DNA from: Deltaproteobacteria bacterium
GTDB taxonomy: Bacteria; Desulfobacterota; GWC2-55-46; DRQE01
Length of the DNA: 7,629 nucleotides
Reading direction: 5' to 3'
Assembly (NCBI GenBank): GCA_030636245.1
Contig: DAOVXI010000084.1
Location: 1-7,629, forward strand
Numbering within the stretch: the stretch's first letter is position 1; each line of letters starts with the position of its first letter. Made by a program: the position numbers and the translations under genes. A model generated the notes under the pieces. It did not search any database, had not been told where the DNA came from, and saw nothing but the letters and a program-made list of their open reading frames with translations. Shown here piece after piece: positions 1 through 5,965 of this stretch.

Positions 1-210
1 ATTCTTGGTCTATCTGGTCAGATTCTCGTGGCAGATAAGACTTCTTCGATGAGTGTGCACGAAAGCATGCTAAAGGTAACTACCCACAATTCTCAAATGG
101 CGAAGTTCGAATTTGAAAAGGTGGTGGTGTTTGATGACCGTCAGAAAGTGGTAGATATGTGGCGAAGTCATGGCTTAAGGGTATTTCAAGTGGCAAAAGG
201 AGATTTCTAA
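1..210 (+). CDS. Polynucleotide kinase-type 3'-phosphatase (HAD superfamily), C-terminal part only
   Basis: The frame is open from the first base to a TAA at 208-210, so this is the last 69 codons of a gene that begins upstream. The end of the protein reads VVVFDDR, then VVDMWR, then GLRVFQVAKGDF. This closely matches the C-terminus of the phosphatase domain of T4 polynucleotide kinase/3'-phosphatase (Pnkp), whose last segment carries the DDR acid pair of HAD motif IV, a V-x-MWR helix and a final QVAxGDF. The family removes 3'-phosphates from DNA or RNA ends. In T4 it joins a kinase domain and repairs tRNA cut by host anticodon nucleases. Whether an N-terminal kinase exists here cannot be seen. 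A GTG at 28 lies inside the frame but is not a credible start, because the HAD fold needs upstream sequence. The stop overlaps the next gene's ATG (TAATG). Confidence 0.8.
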   Translation: MLGLSGQILVADKTSSMSVHESMLKVTTHNSQMAKFEFEKVVVFDDRQKVVDMWRSHGLRVFQVAKGDF

Positions 211-416
211 TGGCAATAGGTAGATATGTAGAGGTGGGTGTTGTGATAGATGATGATGGGTTTCCAAGCATCAGCGTCTCAAAGCCTGTAGGTGAAGATG
301 ATTTTGAGGAACTTAACTTTACATTCAGACAGGCTGAGGTCTTGCAAATTTTATTGCCTGAAGCATTGCAAGAGATGCTAGAGTTAGAATGGGATAGGAG
401 CAACCATGTCTTATGA
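210..416 (+). CDS. Small acidic protein of unknown function (68 aa)
   Basis: I do not recognise this protein. The chosen start is the ATG at 210, which shares its A with the previous stop (TAATG) and follows AAGGAG at 197-202 with a 7-nt gap. A longer in-frame GTG start at 159 would overlap the phosphatase and lacks such a site. The N-terminal half looks beta-rich (YVEVGVVIDDDGFPSISVS). The second half is likely helical and is acidic (EDDFEEL, then LLPEALQEMLELEWDR). No membrane segment, signal peptide or metal-binding motif is evident. The coupled stop/start suggests co-translation with the end-repair phosphatase, but that is not evidence of shared function. Its own end overlaps the next gene by 11 bp. 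Confidence 0.65.
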   Translation: MAIGRYVEVGVVIDDDGFPSISVSKPVGEDDFEELNFTFRQAEVLQILLPEALQEMLELEWDRSNHVL

Positions 417-969
417 TAGGTTTGCTGACGTTGTGATCTGTCCAAATGGTGCGATGTCAGAGGCTGAGTGGATTCGAGGCAATTCTTACAGCGGTTCGGC
501 ACAGAGGATGAGAGACATACATTTGAAGTATGGTTTATTGGCTATACAAGCACGCTTTAATGGGTTTGCTCTAGTATATTTACTTGCTAACTTAAAAGAT
601 GCGAGGTTTGCATTTATGGATGACAAGAATGGCAAGCCTTTGCGTGATAAGGTGGTTAGTTTTTGGCAGACGTGTTCGGAACCACACTTTCCAACAGAGG
701 ACTATGCTGAGACATATGACTACCTTGAAAAGCTGTTTCTGGATAGGGGTGAGAGTCCAGACATAGGTTTTGATGGTAGAAATGGTGATCACATAGGATG
801 GGTTAGGGTTATAAAGATATACGAGGAGTTTATGACGGAAGGTTGTGATGATCTACCGCCAACTCATTACAGATTTTTTATTCATTTCCCGCGTGATGGG
901 AATGAAGGGGTCGTCGCCAAGTTGCGTATATTGGGGGCGGTAAATACACTATCGACTGGGAGACAGTAA
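406..969 (+). CDS. Hypothetical protein (187 aa)
   Basis: I do not recognise a family. The ATG at 406 overlaps the previous gene by 11 bp and follows AGGAG at 396-400 with a 5-nt gap. The protein appears soluble and mixed alpha/beta. It has aromatic-rich stretches (FNGFALVYLLANL near residues 52-64, and HYRFFIHFPRDG near 153-164) and an acidic middle around the segment PTEDYAETYDYLEKLF. The hydrophobic stretch at 52-64 is too short and interrupted for a convincing membrane helix. It ends TAATG with the next start. The long uninterrupted frame, good ribosome site and tight coupling make it a real gene. Its function is unknown. Confidence 0.7.
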   Translation: MSYDRFADVVICPNGAMSEAEWIRGNSYSGSAQRMRDIHLKYGLLAIQARFNGFALVYLLANLKDARFAFMDDKNGKPLRDKVVSFWQTCSEPHFPTEDYAETYDYLEKLFLDRGESPDIGFDGRNGDHIGWVRVIKIYEEFMTEGCDDLPPTHYRFFIHFPRDGNEGVVAKLRILGAVNTLSTGRQ

Positions 970-1196
970 TGTCACACTTAGATAGTTTGGAGAAAGTCCT
1001 CAAGGCCAATGGTGGTACGATGAGTATTGACCAGTGGAAAGAGGCAATGAGAGAGGAAGATCGAGAACTCAGAAAGAGTGATCGTAAATTCCGTAAGCAA
1101 CACATCCTTAGAACACCAAGACATATGGAGCGCATGAAGGTGGCTGCTCCAGATACGGATTGGGAAGCGGTTAAGATGGGATGTTCCCATGCTTAA
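969..1196 (+). CDS. Small charged helical protein of unknown function (75 aa)
   Basis: The start is the ATG of a TAATG junction, preceded by GGGAGA at 958-963. The protein is mostly hydrophilic and probably helical. Its centre is dense in alternating charges (EAMREEDRELRKSDRKFRKQ, about residues 25-44), which fits a short coiled coil or a nucleic-acid- or protein-binding helix. It carries one cysteine near the C-terminus (MGCSHA). I do not recognise a family. It lies in the run of small coupled genes directly upstream of the MoxR ATPase, so it may belong to the same transcript. The next gene starts 8 bp before its stop. Confidence 0.6.
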   Translation: MSHLDSLEKVLKANGGTMSIDQWKEAMREEDRELRKSDRKFRKQHILRTPRHMERMKVAAPDTDWEAVKMGCSHA

Positions 1197-1371
1197 GGAT
1201 GCCATCAAGAAGTTAGAAGTAATAGACAATAGGGATGCCATTGTCTATCGAGCCAGTGATGAGGACAATTCTGTTCCTCTGTCAGTGGCAGAGCGGGATA
1301 ACAAGGTTGTATATGTGTCCTCCCTTGTGCTACACTCCCTCCCACCCACAGTGACACAATCAGAGAGGTAA
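1189..1371 (+). CDS. Small hypothetical protein (60 aa)
   Basis: The ATG at 1189 overlaps the previous gene by 8 bp. The ribosome site is poor: only a weak purine stretch (AAGATGGGATG, about 1173-1183) precedes it, so translation probably relies on coupling to the upstream gene. The first two thirds look like a small alpha/beta unit (MLKDAIKKLEVIDNRDAIVYRA). The C-terminal tail, SLPPTVTQSER, is low in structure. No family is recognised. The TAA at 1369-1371 lies 5 bp before the ATPase start. Confidence is lower than for its neighbours because of size and weak initiation, but leaving it out would create a 180-bp gap in an otherwise gapless array. Confidence 0.5.
   Translation: MLKDAIKKLEVIDNRDAIVYRASDEDNSVPLSVAERDNKVVYVSSLVLHSLPPTVTQSER
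1307..1336 (+). promoter_or_regulatory. Weak candidate internal promoter before the MoxR ATPase
   Basis: The sequence TTGTAT (1307-1312), an 18-nt spacer and TGC-TACACT (extended -10, TACACT at 1331-1336) lie 40 bp upstream of the ATPase start. The -10 region TGTGCTACACT differs by a single base from TGTGCTATACT in the strong promoter near 5960. The -35 matches consensus at only three of six positions, and the whole element lies within the end of a coding sequence. It may be chance. Confidence 0.22.
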
Positions 1372-1376
1372 TATAT

Positions 1377-2378
1377 ATGCCAGTACAAGTTCGAGTTGCT
1401 GAACTGTCTACAATATATAAGTATGCAGTTGAAAAGAAAGAACCTGTCTTGGTCACTGGTGAGTCTGGTATAGGTAAGACAGAGGAAACTAATGTCTTTG
1501 CTGATGAGTATGGTGGCAAGATTGATGTTAGATTTTCTCAACTAGACCCCAGTGATCTAAAGGGCGTTCCATATATGGAAGGTGGTATTTCTTTCTGGGC
1601 TGTACCTGACATCCTCCCACAAGCAGAGCGTGATGGAGAGAAGGGTGTTCTTATTTGGGATGAGTATTTAGATGCCAAGCAAGACACCATGATGGGGGGT
1701 CAGCAACTTATATTAGAGAGACGTTTAGGTGGCTATCATTTGCCTGATGGCTGGATTATTATAGCGTTAGGTAATAGAAAACAACATGGCGGTGTGAATA
1801 GAGGGCTATCCTCTGCTCAACAGGATAGGTTCATGCACTTTGAAGCAGTCATGGACATAGATGACTTGAAGGATCACTTCATAAAGAAACAAGTCGATCC
1901 CATAGTCATATCATTCCTTCATTTACATGGTGGTAAACTGGCGCATCAACGCCCAGAGAAGGGTAGTGATGAGTGGGCATGGCCTACACCTAGAAGTTGG
2001 GAGAGGCTGAGTCATATCCGCAAGCAGAGCCCCTCTAAGGCTCTCAGACACGCTCTTTACTCCTCACTGGTGGGGGAGGGCGCGGCTGTACAATTCATAG
2101 CACACGAGGACATAGCGGTCGAGGTGCCTGACCCTGATGATTGCATCAACAATCCTATGAAGGCTATGGTTCCAGAGAATCCAAGCGCAAAGTATGCTAT
2201 TGCCTGTTCGCTTGGAGGTCATGCAACTTCCAAGAACTTTGAGAATATAGCCAAGTACATTGGTAGGTTGCCAGGTGAGTTCAGTATCCTCACTGTTAAG
2301 GGTATGAACCCAGAAGTAATGGACTGCAAAGCCTTTGGTCAATGGGCTATGGACAATGAAGATATCCTTTTAGGATAA
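1377..2378 (+). CDS. MoxR-type AAA+ ATPase (333 aa)
   Basis: This is an ATP-driven remodelling or chaperone ATPase of the MoxR branch of AAA+ proteins. Visible motifs, in order: Walker A GESGIGKT at residues 28-35; the MoxR-typical segment LDPSDLKGVPY at 55-65; Walker B LIWDE at 91-95; sensor-1 asparagine N132 in ALGNRK; and a probable arginine finger R150 in AQQDRF. The region after about residue 160 is the likely helical lid, with a PTPRSWERL segment that resembles sensor-2 regions of the family. The length suits a single-domain MoxR ATPase with no fused extra domain. The start ATG follows AGAGAGG at 1362-1368. Genes for a DUF3150-like protein and a VWA/metallopeptidase protein follow at once, the usual arrangement for a MoxR ATPase and its VWA cofactor. 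All catalytic motifs appear intact. The substrate is unknown. It is predicted to be cytosolic. Confidence 0.88.
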   Translation: MPVQVRVAELSTIYKYAVEKKEPVLVTGESGIGKTEETNVFADEYGGKIDVRFSQLDPSDLKGVPYMEGGISFWAVPDILPQAERDGEKGVLIWDEYLDAKQDTMMGGQQLILERRLGGYHLPDGWIIIALGNRKQHGGVNRGLSSAQQDRFMHFEAVMDIDDLKDHFIKKQVDPIVISFLHLHGGKLAHQRPEKGSDEWAWPTPRSWERLSHIRKQSPSKALRHALYSSLVGEGAAVQFIAHEDIAVEVPDPDDCINNPMKAMVPENPSAKYAIACSLGGHATSKNFENIAKYIGRLPGEFSILTVKGMNPEVMDCKAFGQWAMDNEDILLG

Positions 2379-2389
2379 GGAGAAAATAT

Positions 2390-3271
2390 ATGAGCCTTAA
2401 CGAGAAGTGTATGCTTGCATCCCTTGATATCGGAATACCTAGTGGTAGGAAGATAGACAAGGACGTGTCTAACAAGGTAGCACAAGAGTATGGCATAGAT
2501 AGTAGGCTTGAGTGCGGTAATTTTAATAAGATAATTATAAATGCTAGGTATCTTAATAATTTACAGGCAGTTAAGCGCAATGCTACTAAGGTATTTGAAG
2601 AACTAACATTGCCGTGGGTTACAGGGCGCGTTGAATTTAGGCTAATGCCTAACAAAAGATACCTTGAATGGTCATCACAGTACAGAAAATTCAAGAGTGA
2701 CTTTGAAAAAGAGAAGAATTTTATTGGTATAGAGTACGAATCCATGATAGATGAGGCTAAAGATAGGCTACGACAGACAGGTGGCCTGTTTCGTAGGTCA
2801 GATTACCCCTCATCCGAGAGATTCCTCAATAAAGTAAGGATGGAACACCACATTAGGCCTGTTCCAGACTCACATAACCTAGATTTAAGGGTAGCAGTTG
2901 GAGATGAGGAGGCTCAGAGGATACGAGATGAGGTAGCAGAGAGCATGCGTGCTGAGTTACAGCGTACTAATATGGCAGTATATGACAGGGTTTATGATGC
3001 TGTAGCCCATATGAATAGTGTTTTATCCAACGAGAAACCAAAGATTCACCAGACTTTAACCGAAAAAATGAAGAGATTGGTGGACATCTTACCTGATTTG
3101 AACCTTAATGACGATGAAAATCTAGAGGAAATTAGGCAAGAAATCATCAAGGAACTGTTATCAACTACTGCTATTGGGTTGCGTAATAGCGAGTCAAAAA
3201 GGAAAGAGGTAGTAGAAGCAGGCGAATCCATTATCAAAAAGATGGAGAAAATTTATGGAACTAGAGCGTAA
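2390..3271 (+). CDS. DUF3150-like protein linking MoxR ATPase and VWA genes (293 aa)
   Basis: This gene starts 11 bp after the ATPase, with AAGGAG at 2377-2382. From memory the sequence resembles DUF3150, a family of unknown function that I recall next to MoxR/CobS-like ATPases and VWA proteins. Supporting signs are LPW at residues 74-76, the segment RLMPNKRYLEW at 84-94, a charged helix at about 96-110, SDYPSS at 137-142, RPVP at 156-159 and LDLRV at 164-168. The C-terminal third is strongly helical and highly charged, with coiled-coil character, and may form the binding surface for ATPase or VWA partner. No catalytic signature or membrane segment is seen. Its end overlaps the VWA gene by 17 bp. 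I infer it is an adaptor or subunit of the MoxR-VWA complex. A profile search is needed to settle the family. Confidence 0.68.
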   Translation: MSLNEKCMLASLDIGIPSGRKIDKDVSNKVAQEYGIDSRLECGNFNKIIINARYLNNLQAVKRNATKVFEELTLPWVTGRVEFRLMPNKRYLEWSSQYRKFKSDFEKEKNFIGIEYESMIDEAKDRLRQTGGLFRRSDYPSSERFLNKVRMEHHIRPVPDSHNLDLRVAVGDEEAQRIRDEVAESMRAELQRTNMAVYDRVYDAVAHMNSVLSNEKPKIHQTLTEKMKRLVDILPDLNLNDDENLEEIRQEIIKELLSTTAIGLRNSESKRKEVVEAGESIIKKMEKIYGTRA

Positions 3272-4457
3272 GATAGAGGTAGCAAAAGCTCATGCGTTGT
3301 TAGACCAACCATTCTTTGGGTCGTTGATGTGCCCTATGTTAATAGAGGAAGGCGATGAAAAGGTGTCAACCTTCGGCACTGATGGTAGAAAAATATACTA
3401 CAACAGAGAGTATGCCGAGAGCCTTTCGACTGCTATAACAATGGGAGTTCTATTGCATGAGGTATGTCATCCGGCTTTCATGCATCTTACTAGGAGAGGT
3501 ATTCGCAATCACATTCTCTGGAATATTGCGGGGGACTTAGCCATCAATCCAGTGCTGATAGATGCAAAGGTTGAACTTCCTGACGATGCGCTGTTTGATA
3601 ACAGGTATAGAAATTTGACAGCAGATACTATTTATAATATGATACTAGAAGAAGAAGGGTATTGGAGTCGTGATAAATTTCACCCGATCAAATTTGAACA
3701 GGGCTGGGTAATCGGCGAGGATGGAGAGGAGATGAGGGATGTAGGTGGTTGCGGAACCTTCGATGATGCTGTTGAGTCACCATCTCAGAAGGGTGAGTTA
3801 GAAAGTGAGTGGAAGCAGAAGTTAGTAAGTGCCGCAGAGATGTGCAAGCTAAGAGGTACAGTACCAGGTGCATTTGAAGATTACATTTCAGATTTCCTTA
3901 ACCCAAAGGTGCAATGGGAGGAGGAACTGTATAAATATGCTACGGATTATATAACAGAGGAGTACGATTGGAAATATCCAATGAAAAAATTTATATCATC
4001 TGGAATTTATCTTCCATCCCTACGCAAGAAGGAAGGGTTAAGAACTGTAGTGGTAGCAGTAGATACAAGCGGTTCTATAATGGGCTATCCTAAAATGATA
4101 AATCAATTTGGTGGTGAGATTTCTAAGATAGCAGAGGACTGTGATGTAGATGAAACAATCATTGTGTATGTTGATGCAGATGTAGCAAACGTTCAGACAT
4201 ATACTCAGGATGAACTGCCAGTTCAACTAGAGATAGGTGGTGGCGGGGGCACAGCCTTCGAGCCTGCGTTTGAGTGGGTAGAAGATAATAGTATCGAGCC
4301 AACTGTTTTAATATATCTAACTGATATGTATGGATCTTTTCCTGAATACCCACCAGATTATCCAGTGATATGGGTTGCATTTAATTCTAATCCAGAGTAT
4401 TATAAAGATGACTGTACCTTTGGCGATGTAATAGAGGTAGAGGCCAATGAAACATAG
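3255..4457 (+). CDS. Metallopeptidase-like plus VWA domain protein (DUF2201-like, 400 aa)
   Basis: This protein is the likely partner of the MoxR ATPase. The N-terminal domain contains LLHEVCHPAFMHLTRR, giving a zinc-protease-like HExxH at residues 68-72 with a further histidine at 77, followed by WNIAGDLAIN at 89-98. This is the pattern of the DUF2201 N-terminal putative metallopeptidase domain. After a linker (about 140-265) with the family-like W-K-x-K helix region, a VWA domain begins. Its metal-ion-dependent adhesion site is complete: DTSGS at 270-274, threonine T333 in GGGGGTAFEP and D357 in LTDMYG. GGAG at 3244-3247 supports the ATG at 3255, 17 bp inside the previous gene, so the two are probably translationally coupled. 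The family role is not established experimentally as far as I know. I infer a metal-dependent recognition subunit, possibly with proteolytic activity, working with the ATPase. No signal peptide is visible, so it is probably cytosolic. Confidence 0.87.
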   Translation: MELERKIEVAKAHALLDQPFFGSLMCPMLIEEGDEKVSTFGTDGRKIYYNREYAESLSTAITMGVLLHEVCHPAFMHLTRRGIRNHILWNIAGDLAINPVLIDAKVELPDDALFDNRYRNLTADTIYNMILEEEGYWSRDKFHPIKFEQGWVIGEDGEEMRDVGGCGTFDDAVESPSQKGELESEWKQKLVSAAEMCKLRGTVPGAFEDYISDFLNPKVQWEEELYKYATDYITEEYDWKYPMKKFISSGIYLPSLRKKEGLRTVVVAVDTSGSIMGYPKMINQFGGEISKIAEDCDVDETIIVYVDADVANVQTYTQDELPVQLEIGGGGGTAFEPAFEWVEDNSIEPTVLIYLTDMYGSFPEYPPDYPVIWVAFNSNPEYYKDDCTFGDVIEVEANET

Positions 4458-5598
4458 AGGGTGGGGAAGATTGGTTAAAGATGTAAGGGAGGATTGCACA
4501 TATTACTTTAACGAATATCCTTTTGGAAGAACATGTTTAAGAAAAGTCAACGGTAAAGGTGGTGAATCAACAACAGTACTGCTTGCTGATAACGCTTGGA
4601 TTCCAAGCAAGAGGGATATATTAAAAGTTAATAGCCCATCTGTTAGGGGTTGTGCTGACAATAGCCGTGAAGCTTTCAGAACTTTATGGATAGACATGAG
4701 TGATACCTTTGGTGAACATAAAGAGTTTGGAAAATTACATCGTAACTATAATTTAGAAGGAGATACTATGTCATACCACGACATATATTATAGCGAGTTT
4801 CAAGGCTATAACGAAGTGAAGGATCATTTCATTGCTGACTGTAACGTTGCTAGGATGTCACATGGTTTTGATCTAAGAGAAAAAGATGGTGTCTATTCTT
4901 TTGGCAGAGATATACATGATGGCAGTAAGGATAGCGATGGTAAGTATATAGGGAATCATCAGGTAGATGTAGAGTATCATCAAGATGGAACTATAATACT
5001 AAAGAAGGCTATGCTTAAAAGCCTAGCAAAGAACAAATATAATATGGGATCATTCTTGAGGTGGCTTCCAGATTCAGTGCATATATATGAGCACAGTAAA
5101 AAAATGTATCTGATTTATACCCCAGGAGAAAACGCTCGTAGCAATGCTGATGCTGTTTTTTCTGTATGGGAATGGTTAGGAACCAACGACATTATATTGT
5201 ATAAAGATGGTAGTGTAGAAGAAGAACCTTCACTAATAAAAAGAGAGCGCGGTAAAACCAAGACAGCAGAAGATAAGCCACTCAAGGAGCAGTTAAATGA
5301 GAAACACTATAGAGAGATAGCAAAGGCTAGACTTGAAACAGATTTACAGGTACAATTAAATACTATGTATGCTACATTCAGAGGACAGCCAACAGGCCTA
5401 TACCATATTGCTATAGAATTATTTAGGCCAAGCATCTATGGTACTGGTGGCCCAAATGAGGGGCTGATAAGACGGCTATATGTAGGAAGATTTATAGACA
5501 AAACAAATAGAGATGAGCACTATAGACTGGCGGGAAAAATTGTTGGCTCTGATATACCAACCAGTGCAATAGTAGGTGAATTAAAAAATTATGTCTGA
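4447..5598 (+). CDS. Hypothetical protein with a strong internal start site (383 aa)
   Basis: I do not recognise this protein. The first ATG (4447) overlaps the VWA gene by 11 bp and has only a modest ribosome site (GAGGT, 4434-4438). A much better site, AAGGAG at 4757-4762, precedes an in-frame ATG at 4768 (codon 108), which could yield a 276-residue form. Visible parts are an N-terminal 107-residue unit with several cysteines; a beta-rich middle (residues about 108-255) containing HQVDVEYHQDGTIILKK and an aromatic-rich SVWEWLGTNDIILY; a charged linker at about 258-283 (EEEPSLIKRERGKTKTAEDK); and a helical to mixed C-terminal region. No enzyme motif is clear. The coupling to the MoxR-VWA genes suggests a place in the same operon. 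It may be a target or accessory of that system, but nothing in the sequence proves it. Confidence 0.75.
   Translation: MKHRGWGRLVKDVREDCTYYFNEYPFGRTCLRKVNGKGGESTTVLLADNAWIPSKRDILKVNSPSVRGCADNSREAFRTLWIDMSDTFGEHKEFGKLHRNYNLEGDTMSYHDIYYSEFQGYNEVKDHFIADCNVARMSHGFDLREKDGVYSFGRDIHDGSKDSDGKYIGNHQVDVEYHQDGTIILKKAMLKSLAKNKYNMGSFLRWLPDSVHIYEHSKKMYLIYTPGENARSNADAVFSVWEWLGTNDIILYKDGSVEEEPSLIKRERGKTKTAEDKPLKEQLNEKHYREIAKARLETDLQVQLNTMYATFRGQPTGLYHIAIELFRPSIYGTGGPNEGLIRRLYVGRFIDKTNRDEHYRLAGKIVGSDIPTSAIVGELKNYV
4757..4770 (+). promoter_or_regulatory. Strong internal ribosome binding site and in-frame ATG
   Basis: AAGGAG at 4757-4762, a 5-nt gap and ATG at 4768-4770 form one of the best initiation sites in the window, yet they sit inside an open reading frame and in the same frame (codon 108 of 383). 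Upstream of this point the frame is fully open back to 4447, so both a long and a short product are possible. Confidence 0.55.
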
Positions 5599-5761
5599 AA
5601 AAATAAAGCCTAGATATAATTACTCTATCCTTCGTAAGGGTGGGTCACATAGGAAGTCAAGGAAAAACGAGAGGCAGAAATCAAAGAGGGAGATTTCTAA
5701 TGAGCTTACCAATACCAGAGCAGACAGAGATATGGAAATCAAAAGAAGAGATGACCGATGA
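5591..5761 (+). CDS. Possible small Lys/Arg-rich protein (56 aa)
   Basis: A short frame starts at ATG 5591, which overlaps the previous stop by 8 bp (ATGTCTGA), and ends at TGA 5759-5761. About one third of the residues are Lys or Arg, with clusters such as RKGGSHRKSRKNERQKSKRE. Such a protein could bind nucleic acid or an acidic host protein. The ribosome site is weak (AGGTGA, 5574-5579, 11-nt gap), so translation would depend on coupling. Its last 62 bp overlap the next gene in a different frame. In its favour, it fills what would otherwise be a 100-bp gap, and the stop/start coupling matches the rest of the array. Against it are its small size and composition bias. No family is recognised. 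Confidence 0.45.
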   Translation: MSEKIKPRYNYSILRKGGSHRKSRKNERQKSKREISNELTNTRADRDMEIKRRDDR

Positions 5762-5933
5762 GGATAATAAAATTACTATCTCTATTTCTGTTACGCGTAA
5801 CAGTGTAACAATGGATGACATAGACTATGCTATAATGTGTGATTGTTCTAGAATGTCTAGGCGAGGATTCAACTCTGTTAAGCGTGCAGCTATCCTGGAC
5901 GCTACTAAACACCGGCCTTATGCGGATTTCTAG
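5700..5933 (+). CDS. Hypothetical protein (77 aa)
   Basis: I chose the ATG at 5700 because AGGGAG at 5687-5692 precedes it by 7 nt. An in-frame GTG at 5640 would add 20 residues of low-complexity basic sequence and has no comparable site. The protein has a polar N-terminus, a predicted beta strand region (NKITISISVTRNSV), an acidic turn (TMDDIDYAIM) and a basic C-terminal helix (RRGFNSVKRAAILDATKHR). It could be a small alpha/beta regulator or DNA-binding protein, but no motif establishes that. Its TAG (5931-5933) lies only 3 bp before the -35 element of the next promoter, with no terminator between them, so transcription from upstream probably reads through. Confidence 0.62.
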   Translation: MSLPIPEQTEIWKSKEEMTDEDNKITISISVTRNSVTMDDIDYAIMCDCSRMSRRGFNSVKRAAILDATKHRPYADF

Positions 5934-5936
5934 CCC

Positions 5937-5965
5937 TTGACAAATATGTAAAAGTGTGCTATACT
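5937..5965 (+). promoter_or_regulatory. Strong sigma70-type promoter with extended -10
   Basis: A perfect -35 TTGACA (5937-5942), a 17-nt spacer and -10 TATACT (5960-5965; five of six consensus bases) with an upstream TG (5957-5958) make an extended -10 promoter. Transcription would begin near 5972, giving a leader of about 60 nt before the ATG at 6032. It lies in the only intergenic gap of the window, and it points toward the primase-helicase. The host's housekeeping RNA polymerase is the likely reader. Confidence 0.85.

Noticed and set aside
159..209. Longer GTG start for the 68-residue protein
   Set aside because: It would overlap the phosphatase gene by 52 bp and has no ribosome site, whereas ATG 210 has AAGGAG at ideal spacing and a TAATG junction.
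80..502. Minus-strand open frame of 140 codons opposite the first genes
   Set aside because: It lies opposite three coupled + strand genes with good ribosome sites, and its Ser/Thr/Pro/Leu-rich composition is typical of an antisense shadow.
2347..2745. Minus-strand open frame of 132 codons opposite the DUF3150-like gene
   Set aside because: It is antisense to a family-like coding sequence and rich in Leu/Ser/Tyr/Cys, as expected for a shadow. No support for expression.
4697..4768. Possible frameshift joining two genes near 4754, because a TAG in another frame lies just before the internal ribosome site
   Set aside because: That alternative frame is blocked by a TGA at 4697-4699, so it cannot be the lost end of an upstream gene.
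5640..5699. GTG start adding 20 residues to the 77-residue protein
   Set aside because: No ribosome site precedes it, and the ATG at 5700 follows AGGGAG at 7 nt.
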